A DNA stretch of 64,000 bases from Clostridiales bacterium (GTDB lineage: Bacteria; Bacillota; Clostridia; Christensenellales; Borkfalkiaceae): the NCBI GenBank assembly GCA_015071005.1, contig SVIG01000001.1, positions 186,001 to 250,000 on the forward strand. Reading direction: 5' to 3'. Shown here in pieces: positions 17,267 to 27,219 of the stretch; positions within the stretch are counted from its first letter, which is position 1, and each line of letters opens with the position of its first letter. A program made the position numbers and the translations under genes. A model generated the notes under the pieces. That model saw only the letters and a program-made list of their open reading frames with translations, searched no databases and had not been told where the DNA came from.

Positions 17267-20005
17267 TTAACCTCCCTTCTTGACGTTCGGGTTCGTCTTT
17301 TTGAACAAACCTTTAATGTCGCTCCATTTGAGTTTACGAATGATAATATCGGCTACAAAGAGAATTACCACCGTCACCGCAAACGGAATTGTGAAATCAA
17401 TCGTATACGTCGCCACTTGATCGTCGGCGTTCGAAAGATCGACGCTGCCGTCCGTCGTCACTTGCCCTCTATGGCGAATAAACTGATGAATATCCGCAGG
17501 ATCAAACGCAAGGAAAGAATTGTATTCAGGCGAGTACGCCAAATCAAAGAATACGCTTGCGTCCGGCTCGTCTTCCTCGCTCGCGCGTGCATTCGCACGA
17601 ACATATTTCATATTGATAGTATACTTGCCCGTTTGCTTCGCTTCAAACGTATAGAAATATCCGTTTGTCTTGAAACGAAGAATTTCCGTTTGCTTGCTTC
17701 CATCCGGCGCAATTACTTCAATTTCCACGTCCATGTCCGCATTCAAGCGCAACGGCAAAATGTCTACGTAACCCTTCAAGCCGTCGTTAGAAATGTGAAT
17801 TTCGAAAGGATAATCCACCTTTTCTTCGGGCGTGTTCGTGTTGAACAGGTTACGATAGAATGCTACGCCTGCCGAATCGCTCGTCCAATGCTTCGTCCAA
17901 TCGAAACTACTTGCAAAATAGGAAACTCTACCCTTATTCACCTTCACGTAGGAATAAATCGGCACTTTAATCGCCTTGTCCGCACCCTGCGGCAAATAGT
18001 CCGCGGTGAGCACCGTCACAGCGTCTTCTTTTTGTACGTTATTTACGAACGCGTTGACCGTCGTTTCGTTCAAGCCGACAAGTGAATCGTCCTTTTCAAG
18101 TACGTCCATCGGTACGTCCTTCAATACGTCGTCGTTGTAGAATTCTACGTTCAATTTCGTCGGCGTTTCGATAATCTTTTCCGCGATATCGTCGAGAATA
18201 CCCGCAAGTGTGACGTCCGTAGAAGAATTAGGATCGATATAGTGCGTCTTACCGCCGCCCGCTTGACCCATTTCTTCAATCTTTGCAAAGTTCGGAGGTG
18301 CAGCAACGTTACCGCACACGTTTACAACGGAAGTGACGATGCGGTTCGTATACATATCCGCAATGACCTTCGGCGGATTCTTTTCCGCTTGTCCCCAACC
18401 CGAACCGTCGGTGATGAGCATCACTTGTTTATCGCCAAAGGAAGTCATTCCACGGATTACGCTAAACGCTTTTTCCATCGCTTCGCCAATAAGCGTACCC
18501 TGTCTACATTGCGCTTTTTTCACCGCTTCAACGGCTCTTTCTACGTTTTCCTTCGTCGCTTGGACGGGTTGCTGTAAAACGTTGTTTTCGCCCCAGAAGG
18601 TAATGATTGCAAAGTTGTCTTTTTCGTCGAGCGATTCCAAAATCCCTATCGCGATTTGTTGTGCCATAAGGAAGAAGCTCGCGTTTTCCATACTGCGCGA
18701 CGTATCCAAAACGATCGTCACGAGTTTTTTGTTTTGGTTGACGTTGCCGATATGCGTAGGCAATAAGCCGCGCATAAGCTCAAGTGCGGGATCGGGAGTT
18801 TCCTCTTCCTCCGCGTCTTCCGTCCCAACTTTGTTTTGAAGCTGAGTGTCGCCCATAACGACAAAGCTCTTACCAAGATTCGAAACGACCGTGTTTACCG
18901 AGCTGATAAACGCCAAGCTATTTTCAAACGTTGACAAATCCACGTCCGAAAGCACGATTTCATCGTACTTGCAAAGGCTTTCTACCGTATACGGTACGAT
19001 GGGCGGTTGCACCCATTCAATCTTGGAGTTCGCGCCGTAAATCGCTTCCAAAGCCGCTTTATCGCTCGCTTTGTTGGAAAGGAGCAAGATGTTCGCCTTA
19101 CTCAAAACCTTTTGCGTAAACGTAAAATCGTTGTTATGCTTGTTTTCGTCCTTTCCGTCACGCGTGGAAAGGGACAGCTTATATGCAAACTCCCCTTCTG
19201 TTTCCGTAGGCAAATTGAAATTGATCACGTTCAAGCCCTTGGACAAAACCGCGGCTTTTCTTTCAATTTCCACGTCGCCCTGCTTCAACGAAACGTACAC
19301 TTCCGATTCTTGATTCGATTCAATCAAAACGTCCGCCGTCGTTTGCTTTGCTAAATAGGTCGACTTCGTATAATCTACACTCGTGATTTGGACTTCGTTT
19401 GCGTCCTCGTCGATATTGCTATCGATATACATCGCGTCGATTTCAATGTTTTGCGCGTGCAAACTTTCTACCGCAGCGATTAAATCGCTCATACCCCTCT
19501 CTTCCGTTTGTTTACCGTCGGTGATGAGCACGATTTTCTTGATCGCGTTGTCCGAGAATAAGCTGGCCGTGTAATCCAATGCGCCCTTGATGTTCGTTGC
19601 GCTACGGTCTACGTCCGAGCTAGAAACCGTCTTAAATTTTTTACCGAGCTTGGTGTGCAGCTCGTAGTCCGCGCCGAAACAAACGACGCCCATTTTCGAA
19701 TTTCGAGGCATAGAATCTTTCACTTCGCGGATGTAATCGTCCACGGTGTCAAGCTCTCTATCCGTCGAATAAGAAACGTCGGCTACGACGTATACCTGTG
19801 TTTTTGTGATAACGGCAGTCAACGTTGTGCCAGCCGCCGAAAGCGCGATAAGCCCGACCATTACGAGGTGCAAAACCAACGACGTAATAACGGACACGCT
19901 GCGGTTGTCCTTGCGAATCGCGATACAAAACGGGATAATCACGAGCGCAAGCAACGGGATTGCAATGAGTAAATAATAGGAATTAGCGAAGCTGATATTT
20001 ATCAT
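17267..20005 (-). CDS. Membrane protein with two von Willebrand A domains (BatA/BatB-like)
   Basis: A 912-aa protein. The chosen ATG at 20005 overlaps the end of the upstream gene by 23 bp; an upstream TTG is less likely. Two N-terminal helices are followed by a first VWA domain with MIDAS D76-V-S78-Y-S80 and LITDGKQTEE. A beta region and a ThuA/glutamine-amidotransferase-like stretch come next, then a second VWA domain with D434-T-S436-R-S438 and LITDGSGWGQ. A final helix (about 870-890) and a lysine-rich tail close it. Both metal sites look intact. VWA proteins of this type work with a MoxR ATPase, probably in envelope assembly or in activating partner proteins. Confidence 0.88.
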   Translation of the reverse strand: MINISFANSYYLLIAIPLLALVIIPFCIAIRKDNRSVSVITSLVLHLVMVGLIALSAAGTTLTAVITKTQVYVVADVSYSTDRELDTVDDYIREVKDSMPRNSKMGVVCFGADYELHTKLGKKFKTVSSSDVDRSATNIKGALDYTASLFSDNAIKKIVLITDGKQTEERGMSDLIAAVESLHAQNIEIDAMYIDSNIDEDANEVQITSVDYTKSTYLAKQTTADVLIESNQESEVYVSLKQGDVEIERKAAVLSKGLNVINFNLPTETEGEFAYKLSLSTRDGKDENKHNNDFTFTQKVLSKANILLLSNKASDKAALEAIYGANSKIEWVQPPIVPYTVESLCKYDEIVLSDVDLSTFENSLAFISSVNTVVSNLGKSFVVMGDTQLQNKVGTEDAEEEETPDPALELMRGLLPTHIGNVNQNKKLVTIVLDTSRSMENASFFLMAQQIAIGILESLDEKDNFAIITFWGENNVLQQPVQATKENVERAVEAVKKAQCRQGTLIGEAMEKAFSVIRGMTSFGDKQVMLITDGSGWGQAEKNPPKVIADMYTNRIVTSVVNVCGNVAAPPNFAKIEEMGQAGGGKTHYIDPNSSTDVTLAGILDDIAEKIIETPTKLNVEFYNDDVLKDVPMDVLEKDDSLVGLNETTVNAFVNNVQKEDAVTVLTADYLPQGADKAIKVPIYSYVKVNKGRVSYFASSFDWTKHWTSDSAGVAFYRNLFNTNTPEEKVDYPFEIHISNDGLKGYVDILPLRLNADMDVEIEVIAPDGSKQTEILRFKTNGYFYTFEAKQTGKYTINMKYVRANARASEEDEPDASVFFDLAYSPEYNSFLAFDPADIHQFIRHRGQVTTDGSVDLSNADDQVATYTIDFTIPFAVTVVILFVADIIIRKLKWSDIKGLFKKTNPNVKKGG

Positions 20006-21824
20006 AGCAATATACCGCCCAATCTGCCAAGAATATAATTCCAAGTCCGATAAATACCAAGAACAAGTTATCGTATTTACCGTCCATTCCCTTCGAGCTA
20101 GCTTCCCCGTTCAAGCTATACTCGTCTGTTGACGCCACTATCGGCACACTTTCTTCTTTCGCAAGTGCCGAGTAGGCGTGGAAGACCTTTTCGCTGCCTG
20201 CAATCGTCATCGTCACCTTGTACACGCCCACTTCATCAAGGCGCATTTCGGCAGCGACCGTATTTGTATTGAGATATACCACGTTTTGCGACGGGCTTTC
20301 CACTTTGATACTCGTGCACCCCGGCAAAACGTTTACCGACAAATTGTCACCGCAAACGTAAGAAACCGTTTCCGTCATCGGAGGGAAAGAGTATTCCAAT
20401 AAGTTTCTCATAAGCGGAATAAAATCGAGCTGCAAAGGCAAGTTCGAATCGTGAATATCAAAGGCGAAAACAACCTGTCTTGCACCCTTTTCCGTCGTCG
20501 TAGTAAAGAGCAAGGGATTGCCCTTATACGAGAGCAACGTCGTCACGTTTCTAACGCTGTATTTTTGGAAGCTCTTAATCGTAATATCCTGTCTTGTCAC
20601 GTCCGCCAACAGCTTTTCTACCGTCGACGCCGTCGAATCGGTGTATTCGAGTACGCCGTCCTCTTTCAATTCCACCGCACCTTGTACGGTAAAGCCTGCG
20701 CCTTCCAAATTTGAAGGCAAGTTCAAGAACCATACCGCACCGTCGGTCGGTACGCGACCGGGGTTAAAGCCATCGAAAATATACAGCCCATACCCGTTCG
20801 GATCGTCGTATTTTGAAGGACTCATTACCTTAATATCGGTGTAGCCAAGCGTCGAAATCGCCTTCATCAAGAAGAAGGGTTCTTCGCTAACTAAGAGTAC
20901 CTTATACGCCTCTTCGCTGGACATATTGTATTCCACGCGCTCGTTATCGATTGCGCTCGCATCCGCGTTACGGATTCTCGCACGAACGTAAGCCACGCTT
21001 TCCGTCAACTCCTGCACGGCAAACTCGGCTTCTTCGCCCGATTTGGCTTGCACTTCCGTTTCCGCAATCAGCGTTTCGCCCGCGTAAACTTCCACCGTCA
21101 AGATCTCGTCCGTCACGTGCGAAAGCACCTTCCCTTTTACGGATATCTTCCCTTCTGCATACGAGAAGGAAAGCTCCGTCACGGAATAGTTTACTTCGTC
21201 CGCCGCCACGTTGACAATTTCCACGTTGTCGTGTTTATCATACGTCTTATCGGTGAAAAGATAGGTCTTCAAGCCCGCGTTTTCATTGAAAAGCTCCTGC
21301 ACTTGGTCCATAACGTTTGCAACGCTGTCGGGCGTATACGCGCAAGTCAACTTCTTCAATTCCGCATACGCGTCCGACTTATCGTCCGTTTGCACAACCG
21401 CCGCCATCGTCGTATCGCCTGCGTAATAGATGGAATACATACTTCCGTCTTTCGCGTCGGAAATGATGTCCTTAATCTTATCCTTTGCCACGTCGAAACG
21501 GGTAGTGCCGTCCTCGCGCGCCATTTGCATACTGCCCGATCCGTCCAAGATAAAGCAATATTCATGCGCCTGCCCCTTCAAAACGAGTACGGGGTGCGCG
21601 ATTGCAAAGGAAATCAAAAGCACCGTCAAGCATTGTAAAATCAAAGAGATTAAACCCTTGATTTTGCTGATCGGGTTTTTGCGTTTCAAAAACTTTTCGG
21701 AAAGTCGCCACAAATAGGTGGACGAAATCGTTTGCTCGGTGTGTTTGTTTTTGATGATGTAGATGATGATAAGAATGGGAATGCCAATCAAACCAAGCAA
21801 CCCTAAGGGATATAAAAATCTCAT
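19983..21824 (-). CDS. Membrane protein with BatA N terminus and one von Willebrand A domain
   Basis: A 613-aa protein. MRFLYPLGLLGLIGIPILII is the BatA N-terminal helix pair, with a second helix at about 58-78 and the VWA MIDAS D94-G-S96-G-S98-M right after it. A long extracytoplasmic beta region follows, then a C-terminal helix (LFLVFIGLGIIFLADWAVYC). Its ATG overlaps the end of the DUF58 gene by 4 bp and its own end overlaps the next gene, so the three are coupled. It probably sits in the membrane with the DUF58 protein docking on the cytoplasmic side. Confidence 0.88.
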   Translation of the reverse strand: MRFLYPLGLLGLIGIPILIIIYIIKNKHTEQTISSTYLWRLSEKFLKRKNPISKIKGLISLILQCLTVLLISFAIAHPVLVLKGQAHEYCFILDGSGSMQMAREDGTTRFDVAKDKIKDIISDAKDGSMYSIYYAGDTTMAAVVQTDDKSDAYAELKKLTCAYTPDSVANVMDQVQELFNENAGLKTYLFTDKTYDKHDNVEIVNVAADEVNYSVTELSFSYAEGKISVKGKVLSHVTDEILTVEVYAGETLIAETEVQAKSGEEAEFAVQELTESVAYVRARIRNADASAIDNERVEYNMSSEEAYKVLLVSEEPFFLMKAISTLGYTDIKVMSPSKYDDPNGYGLYIFDGFNPGRVPTDGAVWFLNLPSNLEGAGFTVQGAVELKEDGVLEYTDSTASTVEKLLADVTRQDITIKSFQKYSVRNVTTLLSYKGNPLLFTTTTEKGARQVVFAFDIHDSNLPLQLDFIPLMRNLLEYSFPPMTETVSYVCGDNLSVNVLPGCTSIKVESPSQNVVYLNTNTVAAEMRLDEVGVYKVTMTIAGSEKVFHAYSALAKEESVPIVASTDEYSLNGEASSKGMDGKYDNLFLVFIGLGIIFLADWAVYCYDKYQLR

Positions 21825-22705
21825 TTCAATACCCCCATTTCCACCAATTTACCGAACAGGATATCCCCTACCGGCTCATCCGACGAAGCGAGCAAATAAT
21901 CCCCGCCGCGCGAATTGCAGTAGTTGCGGATACGGCTCGTCGCATAATCGAGCGCCGCTCTATACGCTTTCACGATCTCCTTGTCGATATTCTTACGGTA
22001 ATCCTTACCCAAGTCTTCCGAATCGAATAAGTGCATTTTTCCGCGGAACTGCGGATTCAGCTCCTCTCTATCCAACACCTGCAAACAGAACAAATGGCGT
22101 TTTTTGCTCGCCAAATGATCGATTGCGTCCTCGAAATTGTTTTCCGTCAAGAAATCGGAAATGATCACGGACATGCCGTCGCCGTGCCCCACGTTCGTGG
22201 GTAAAATCGCTTCGCTGATATAGCTATCGCCCGAGAACTCAATTTCATTGAGTTTGCCGATGGAATTGATAAAAGCTTCCTTGCCAACCATACCCGTAAT
22301 GACTTCGTGGACTTTCTTATCGCGGATTGCGTAGATAGACACCTTGTCCATCTCGTGCACGGAAAGGTATGCTAAAGCAGCGGCAAGCTTGAGCGCTTGA
22401 TCCGCCTTTCTCCCTTTCCCGTAATCCATCGAACGACTTGCGTCTATGTAGATTCGAGTATGCATTTGTCGTTCGTCTAAATAGAGCTTTAAGTACAGCT
22501 TATCAAAGCGTGCGTATGCGTTCCAGTCGAGCTTGGTGATATCGTCGCCTGGAATATAATCACGATAGTCGGAAAATTCGCAGGACGAACCGAAAGTCTT
22601 GCTTTGGTGGTTCCCCCCGAAAAGTCCGGCTACGTTATTTTTTATCAGCATCTGCAACGCTTCTATCTGCTGCAAAAACTCTTCGTTAATTGCCCATTTC
22701 GCCAT
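21821..22705 (-). CDS. DUF58 family protein
   Basis: A 294-aa soluble protein. GSSCEFSDYRDYIPGDDITK and LDWNAYARFDKLYLKLY are the DUF58 signature. IDASRSMDYGKG is a VWA-like MIDAS (D-x-S-x-S), and VIISDFL is a second metal-site element. DUF58 proteins nearly always follow a MoxR gene, as here (9 bp gap), and are thought to be adaptor or client proteins of the MoxR AAA ATPase. Confidence 0.93.
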   Translation of the reverse strand: MAKWAINEEFLQQIEALQMLIKNNVAGLFGGNHQSKTFGSSCEFSDYRDYIPGDDITKLDWNAYARFDKLYLKLYLDERQMHTRIYIDASRSMDYGKGRKADQALKLAAALAYLSVHEMDKVSIYAIRDKKVHEVITGMVGKEAFINSIGKLNEIEFSGDSYISEAILPTNVGHGDGMSVIISDFLTENNFEDAIDHLASKKRHLFCLQVLDREELNPQFRGKMHLFDSEDLGKDYRKNIDKEIVKAYRAALDYATSRIRNYCNSRGGDYLLASSDEPVGDILFGKLVEMGVLK

Positions 22706-22714
22706 AATCGCGCC

Positions 22715-23692
22715 TTACTTCGTTTCCTTTATAAGCAACGCAATTACGTCGTCTACCGTCAAGCGGTCGTTAACTGCGTTATAGTTGATTTTAATTCTAT
22801 GTCTTAAAACGGGTTTTGCAAGCGCGTCGATATCTTCGTACGAAACGTTGTAGTTCCCGTTGATGAGCGCGCGAACCTTCGCGCAAGTAATGAGCGCCTG
22901 CGCCGCACGGGGAGACGCGCCGTATTTTACGTATTTCTTCGCCGTAGAACAAGCGCCGTCAAGCTCGGGGTGCGTGTTCGTGACAAGTTTCATCGCATAT
23001 TGCAAAATTTCGTCCATAACGGGTACGGTCGACGCGAGCGCGCGCATTTCGAGAATGGTCTCGCCGTCTACTACCGCTTCCGCCGTTTCCGCCATCGTCT
23101 TTTGCGTCATCGTGACGATGTCCGCAAGCTCGTCGAGTTTGGGGAATTCCATGATAAGCTTGAACATGAAACGGTCCATTTGCGCTTCGGGCAAGGGATA
23201 CGTACCGTCTTGTTCGATAGGGTTTTCCGTTGCGAGCACGAAGAAGGGTTCTTCGAGCTTATACGTGCTGTTCGCCACCGTTACTTTATGCTCCTGCATT
23301 ACTTCGAGCATTGCAGACTGCGTTTTCGGCGTCGCACGGTTGATTTCGTCCGCAAGCACGAGGTTTGCGAAAATCGGACCCTTGCGGAACACGGTGTTGA
23401 GCTTGCCGTTATCGTCCTTTTCAACGATGTTCGTACCCGTAACGTCCGAGGGCATCAAGTCGGGCGTAAACTGAATACGCGAGAAAGGCAAGGAAAGAGT
23501 TTGCCCAAGCGTACGTACCAAACGGGTCTTACCAACGCCGGGTACACCTTCGAGCAACACGTTACCGCCTGCAACAATCGCGATGATTACGTTGTCGATG
23601 ACTTCTTGCTGACCAACAACGTCCTTACGAATTTCTTGCTTGATTCTCGCAATCGCTTCACTGAACTTTTGTACTTTTTCTACGTTTTCCAT
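22715..23692 (-). CDS. MoxR family AAA+ ATPase
   Basis: A 325-aa ATPase. Walker A is GVPGVGKT (residues 49-56) and Walker B is LVLADEINRA; ATENPIEQDGTYPLPEAQMD is the classic MoxR sensor-1 and following block, and GASPRAAQALI is the sensor-2 region. MoxR proteins form hexameric chaperones that remodel or insert metals into protein complexes together with VWA proteins. It is the second gene of a six-gene operon with DUF58 and two VWA membrane proteins downstream. Confidence 0.95.
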   Translation of the reverse strand: MENVEKVQKFSEAIARIKQEIRKDVVGQQEVIDNVIIAIVAGGNVLLEGVPGVGKTRLVRTLGQTLSLPFSRIQFTPDLMPSDVTGTNIVEKDDNGKLNTVFRKGPIFANLVLADEINRATPKTQSAMLEVMQEHKVTVANSTYKLEEPFFVLATENPIEQDGTYPLPEAQMDRFMFKLIMEFPKLDELADIVTMTQKTMAETAEAVVDGETILEMRALASTVPVMDEILQYAMKLVTNTHPELDGACSTAKKYVKYGASPRAAQALITCAKVRALINGNYNVSYEDIDALAKPVLRHRIKINYNAVNDRLTVDDVIALLIKETK

Positions 23693-23733
23693 ATGATTAA
23701 AGATTCCTTCTTAATTATTTTTTATTTTGTCGC

Positions 23734-25182
23734 TCAACTGTTTACCTTGTTCAACTCGTTGAGATAAGCGTCGATCAAATCGATAAGCTCTTGGGAAAGC
23801 TCCCCTTTGTTCGCCGCGATGATTGCGCTGTACTTATCCAATACGTCGCCGTATACTACGTGATTACCAATTACGCCGTCTTTTTCATAGGTCGGGTCGT
23901 AAATTTGTTCGTTGCTCCCGTACATGGTATCGCCCGTACCCATACCGCCGTCGCCGCCTTCATTGTTTTCCTTATCTTCTTCGTCAGGGGGAATATTTTC
24001 CAGCTTTGCCGGCGAAGAACTATTCAACTGCCCGATTTCCGCGTCCGTGATTCCGAAAATTGTTTTCAAACGGTCGATGACGTAATAGCGCATGTCCGAG
24101 TTAATCTTTTGTTCTTCAAGGGAAAGCCCGATTATTTGGTTGCTTTCCGTAAACAACGTTTCTAGCTCCGCTAATTTCTTTTCGTCGTCCCATTGATCGC
24201 ATTTCGCCGCATAATCCTCAAGCGCCGTCGTAAATGCGTAAATTCTTTGATACAACTCCTCGGTATCCGCCACGCCGCTATTGACCATCGTGTCGCGAAT
24301 GCCTTGACTCAAATTCTTCACGTCCGTGACGAAATATTCCGATTTCTCAAGCGCCGTACGAATCTTTGTCATGTATTTGGAAAGATCCATCGGATCGCAC
24401 GTGACAAGCCCGATTGAAAAACTTTGCGCCGTGGGAATCAAGCTCTTATTGATGCTTTCCGCCAGCTCGCGATAGGTATTGACTTCTTCCACCGCGTCGT
24501 CGATATCCTTAATCGTTTGCACGACCAAGTCACGCATCAAAGCGGCTTTATCCGTGAGTTTCAAATCCGCAAGCAACGCTTCAAGCTCCGCTACAACGGG
24601 CTGCTTCGCCGCGTCTTGCATATCCGAATCCTTGACCTCACGAATCAATTCTTCAAGCATGGTTAAGTCGAATTCGCGTTCCTCTTCTTCGTACTCCTGC
24701 TCCGGTGGCTGTGCCGCAGGCTTCACCGTCTTCCCAGGAATAAGCGCCGCCGCTACGATAGAAGCGCACGCCAACGCGCCGATCACGCCGTACACCCACA
24801 AACGTTTAGGCTTAAACGCCGATTTTTGCGTCGCCGCAATACGCTTTTCGGTGTCTTGCCGTTGCAAAAGGACCATCTCGTCGCTCTCATTGGCGAATTC
24901 GTGCATAGTTTGCGTTCTTTCCTGCAAGTCCGCGCGCTTATCTATCTTCTTTGCAATCCGCTTGTCGCTCGGGCGCAAAATCAGAAACGCCAACGCGCTT
25001 GCCACGAGGGAAACGCCCGCGAAAAGCAACAAATAAAGAAGCACGTTCCATTCCGCCGCCGCGCGTTTTTGCAACGCCCACGTCACCGCCATCGTAATCA
25101 ACCCGACGGATACGCCAAGCGCGATGCTCTTCAGCAATGCTTCAATATGAAATTTTCTTCGAAGCTTTCTAAAATTTTCCAT
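23734..25182 (-). CDS. Membrane protein with coiled-coil region, first gene of the MoxR/VWA operon
   Basis: A 482-aa protein. The start at 25182 has GTGGAG five bases before it; the longer frame begins in promoter sequence. Two helices near the N terminus (about 20-40 and 48-70) and one near 125-145 anchor it. The rest is highly charged and helical (EQEYEEEEREFDLTMLEELI onward), with likely coiled coils at about 165-350 and a flexible Gly/Glu-rich tail. It belongs to no family I can name. As first gene of the operon it may be a scaffold that brings the MoxR complex to the membrane; this is inference. Confidence 0.75.
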   Translation of the reverse strand: MENFRKLRRKFHIEALLKSIALGVSVGLITMAVTWALQKRAAAEWNVLLYLLLFAGVSLVASALAFLILRPSDKRIAKKIDKRADLQERTQTMHEFANESDEMVLLQRQDTEKRIAATQKSAFKPKRLWVYGVIGALACASIVAAALIPGKTVKPAAQPPEQEYEEEEREFDLTMLEELIREVKDSDMQDAAKQPVVAELEALLADLKLTDKAALMRDLVVQTIKDIDDAVEEVNTYRELAESINKSLIPTAQSFSIGLVTCDPMDLSKYMTKIRTALEKSEYFVTDVKNLSQGIRDTMVNSGVADTEELYQRIYAFTTALEDYAAKCDQWDDEKKLAELETLFTESNQIIGLSLEEQKINSDMRYYVIDRLKTIFGITDAEIGQLNSSSPAKLENIPPDEEDKENNEGGDGGMGTGDTMYGSNEQIYDPTYEKDGVIGNHVVYGDVLDKYSAIIAANKGELSQELIDLIDAYLNELNKVNS

Positions 25183-25270
25183 AAAACTCCACTCGGATTT
25201 CTTCGCAATATCTACGAAAAAACACTCGTTTTTTACTGCCTTATTATATAATAATAAAAATATATGCCTT

Positions 25271-25299
25271 ATTTTATCATTTTCCATCGATAAAGTCAA
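25271..25299 (-). promoter_or_regulatory. Promoter of the MoxR/VWA operon
   Basis: On the minus strand TTGACT (25294-25299), a 17-bp spacer and TAAAAT (25271-25276). About 90 bases of AT-rich leader follow before the first gene. The rest of 25300-25452 shows no gene. Confidence 0.78.
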
Positions 25300-25452
25300 T
25301 GCAAAACACGCCTAAAATGAATTTTTTTGTAAGTTTTTTTGTAAACCCATTGACATTTTTTCTCTCACTTTTTAGGTTTTTATTGTTGCGCACGCTTTAT
25401 TTTTTTTATAAAATGAGTATACCATGTACGCGTTGAATGTAAAAACAGCGTC

Positions 25453-25483
25453 AAAAAAACGCGCATTCGTAAAGAATGCGCGC
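25453..25483 (-). terminator. Terminator after the TRIC-type channel gene
   Basis: A 9-bp perfect stem (25460-25468 with 25474-25482) is followed on the minus strand by seven T. Confidence 0.88.
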
Positions 25484-25506
25484 CCCAAAAACATCTTTGT
25501 CAATTT

Positions 25507-26160
25507 TTATTGTTTATCGTCCTCGTCCAAATGTACTTTGGGAAGGCTCCATCTAAAATGTGCCGCAAGCATGCGGATTGTCACAATCAAAACGCCTGCA
25601 ATAAGAGACGGAATCCATGCTTTTTCCACGTTGTAACGAATGAAATAATACACCACCGCACCGCCGATAGAAGCAAGCGCATAGACGTGTTTTTTGAAAA
25701 TATACGGCGTCGTATCCGTCAAAACGTCGCGGAAAATACCGCCGCCAACGCCCGTAAGCATACCAAGCGCAATGGATAAAAATGCGTTTTCGTGAATCCC
25801 GTTTACGAACGCCACTTCCGTCCCCATCACCGTAAATGCCGCCAAACCCACAGCGTCGAAAAAGGTGTTTACGTATTCTACCTTTTTTTGGATTTTGTCA
25901 AAATCCTTTCTATGGATATACGCAAGCAAAAATACGAGCGCCGACGCGCCGAGCGCAACGAATAAAATGTACGCACGGCTAAAAATCGCAGGCGGCGTCG
26001 CGCCGATGAGCAAATCGCGCACAATTCCACCCCCTACGGCGGTAATACACCCGATAAAGAGTACGCCAAAAAGGTCAAGCCTGGCTTTGATGGCGACAAA
26101 CGCGCCCGAAACCGCAAAGGCAATCGTACCCACAATCTCCAAAATCTTCAAAACAACCAT
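25507..26160 (-). CDS. Trimeric intracellular cation channel family protein (UPF0126/YadS type)
   Basis: A 217-aa membrane protein of about seven helices in two similar halves. Each half carries the family signature: AVGGGIVRDLLIG in the first and GVGGGIFRDVLTD in the second. Bacterial TRIC homologues form K+/Na+-permeable trimers; YadS-type proteins have also been linked to glycine uptake in some bacteria. It is a single gene with its own terminator, between the MoxR operon promoter and the esterase gene. Confidence 0.92.
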   Translation of the reverse strand: MVVLKILEIVGTIAFAVSGAFVAIKARLDLFGVLFIGCITAVGGGIVRDLLIGATPPAIFSRAYILFVALGASALVFLLAYIHRKDFDKIQKKVEYVNTFFDAVGLAAFTVMGTEVAFVNGIHENAFLSIALGMLTGVGGGIFRDVLTDTTPYIFKKHVYALASIGGAVVYYFIRYNVEKAWIPSLIAGVLIVTIRMLAAHFRWSLPKVHLDEDDKQ

Positions 26161-26249
26161 TAGATGTTCTTCCTCGTGAATTTCTTTTGTATTCTATCCT
26201 ATGCACGCAAACGATTATAGCATACCTATATTAAAAAGTCACGCGCTTT

Positions 26250-27191
26250 TTATGATTTTTCGACAAAAAAACACTTCTTCAAAAACGCTATGCGCTTTTC
26301 AATACAAGCGCGCGTAATAGCGCTTTTTTGCGCGATATCAAAGGCGTGCATTGTGCCGCGCGTTTCGTTTAATTGCACGTCTACCCCTTCCTTTTTCAGT
26401 CTTTCCGCAAACAAAATTCCCCCGTCGCGCAAACAGTCAAATTCCGCCGTTTCAATATACGTGCAGGGCAAAAAAGACAAGCTTTCCGCCTCTATCGGCA
26501 ACAAATATTTCCGTTTTTCGTCTGGAAGAAGCGGGGCGTACAGCTTTTGATATTTTTCCATATCCTTTGTACTGCACATGGGCGTATCCACAAACCGTTG
26601 CATGGATTCCGTTTCTAAATTTTCACCCGTCACGGGATAAGTAAGCATTTGCGCGCAAGGCATTCTCAGCCCTAACTCCTCTGCCTTTAAGCAAACCGAA
26701 ATCGCCAAGTTTCCGCCAGCACTTTCGCCACTCAACGCAACCCTGTCCCCGTCAATTTGCAATTTTTCCGCATTTTCAAGCACCCATTTATAAGCGTCGA
26801 AGGCATCGTTATGCGCCGTAGGGAAACGATACTTGGGTGCAAGCCGATACAAGACAAATAAGACCTTACAGCCAACCCTTTGGGCGTATTCTCTCGCCAA
26901 ATCAAAATGATAGGGCGCGGGCGGCAACACAAACCCGCCGCCAGGATAGAAAATCAAACAAGGCGCTGACTTTTCCACGCCGTTGGGGGTATATAATAGC
27001 GCAGGAATTTTTGCTCCGTCCGATATGGGAATAAATCGTTTTTCCACCTTACAAGCAGGGGTGGATTTTTGTTTTTTATAAAGCCCGCCCACAAACGTTT
27101 GGATAAGCCGCAAAATCGGCTTATTTAAGGGCGGATGGGTATTCGCCCATTTCTTAAAATCGTCGTGAATCGGATATTTTATTCGTTTCAT
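26250..27191 (-). CDS. Alpha/beta hydrolase of the HSL (hormone-sensitive lipase) esterase family
   Basis: A 313-aa predicted cytoplasmic esterase. The nucleophile elbow GESAGG and the acid and His positions (AEFDCLRDGG, GTMHAFD) are present. The oxyanion-hole motif of the family, normally HGGG, reads YPGGGF here, so the first His is replaced by Pro. It lies behind a strong promoter (27220-27249). The leader holds CAGGTATGCG directly before the ATG, giving a possible three-codon ORF (ATG-CGA-TGA) that overlaps the start. Substrate unknown; small acyl or acetyl esters are usual. Confidence 0.85.
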   Translation of the reverse strand: MKRIKYPIHDDFKKWANTHPPLNKPILRLIQTFVGGLYKKQKSTPACKVEKRFIPISDGAKIPALLYTPNGVEKSAPCLIFYPGGGFVLPPAPYHFDLAREYAQRVGCKVLFVLYRLAPKYRFPTAHNDAFDAYKWVLENAEKLQIDGDRVALSGESAGGNLAISVCLKAEELGLRMPCAQMLTYPVTGENLETESMQRFVDTPMCSTKDMEKYQKLYAPLLPDEKRKYLLPIEAESLSFLPCTYIETAEFDCLRDGGILFAERLKKEGVDVQLNETRGTMHAFDIAQKSAITRACIEKRIAFLKKCFFVEKS

Positions 27192-27219
27192 CGCATACCT
27201 GCCCCCTGCATTTTAGAAA

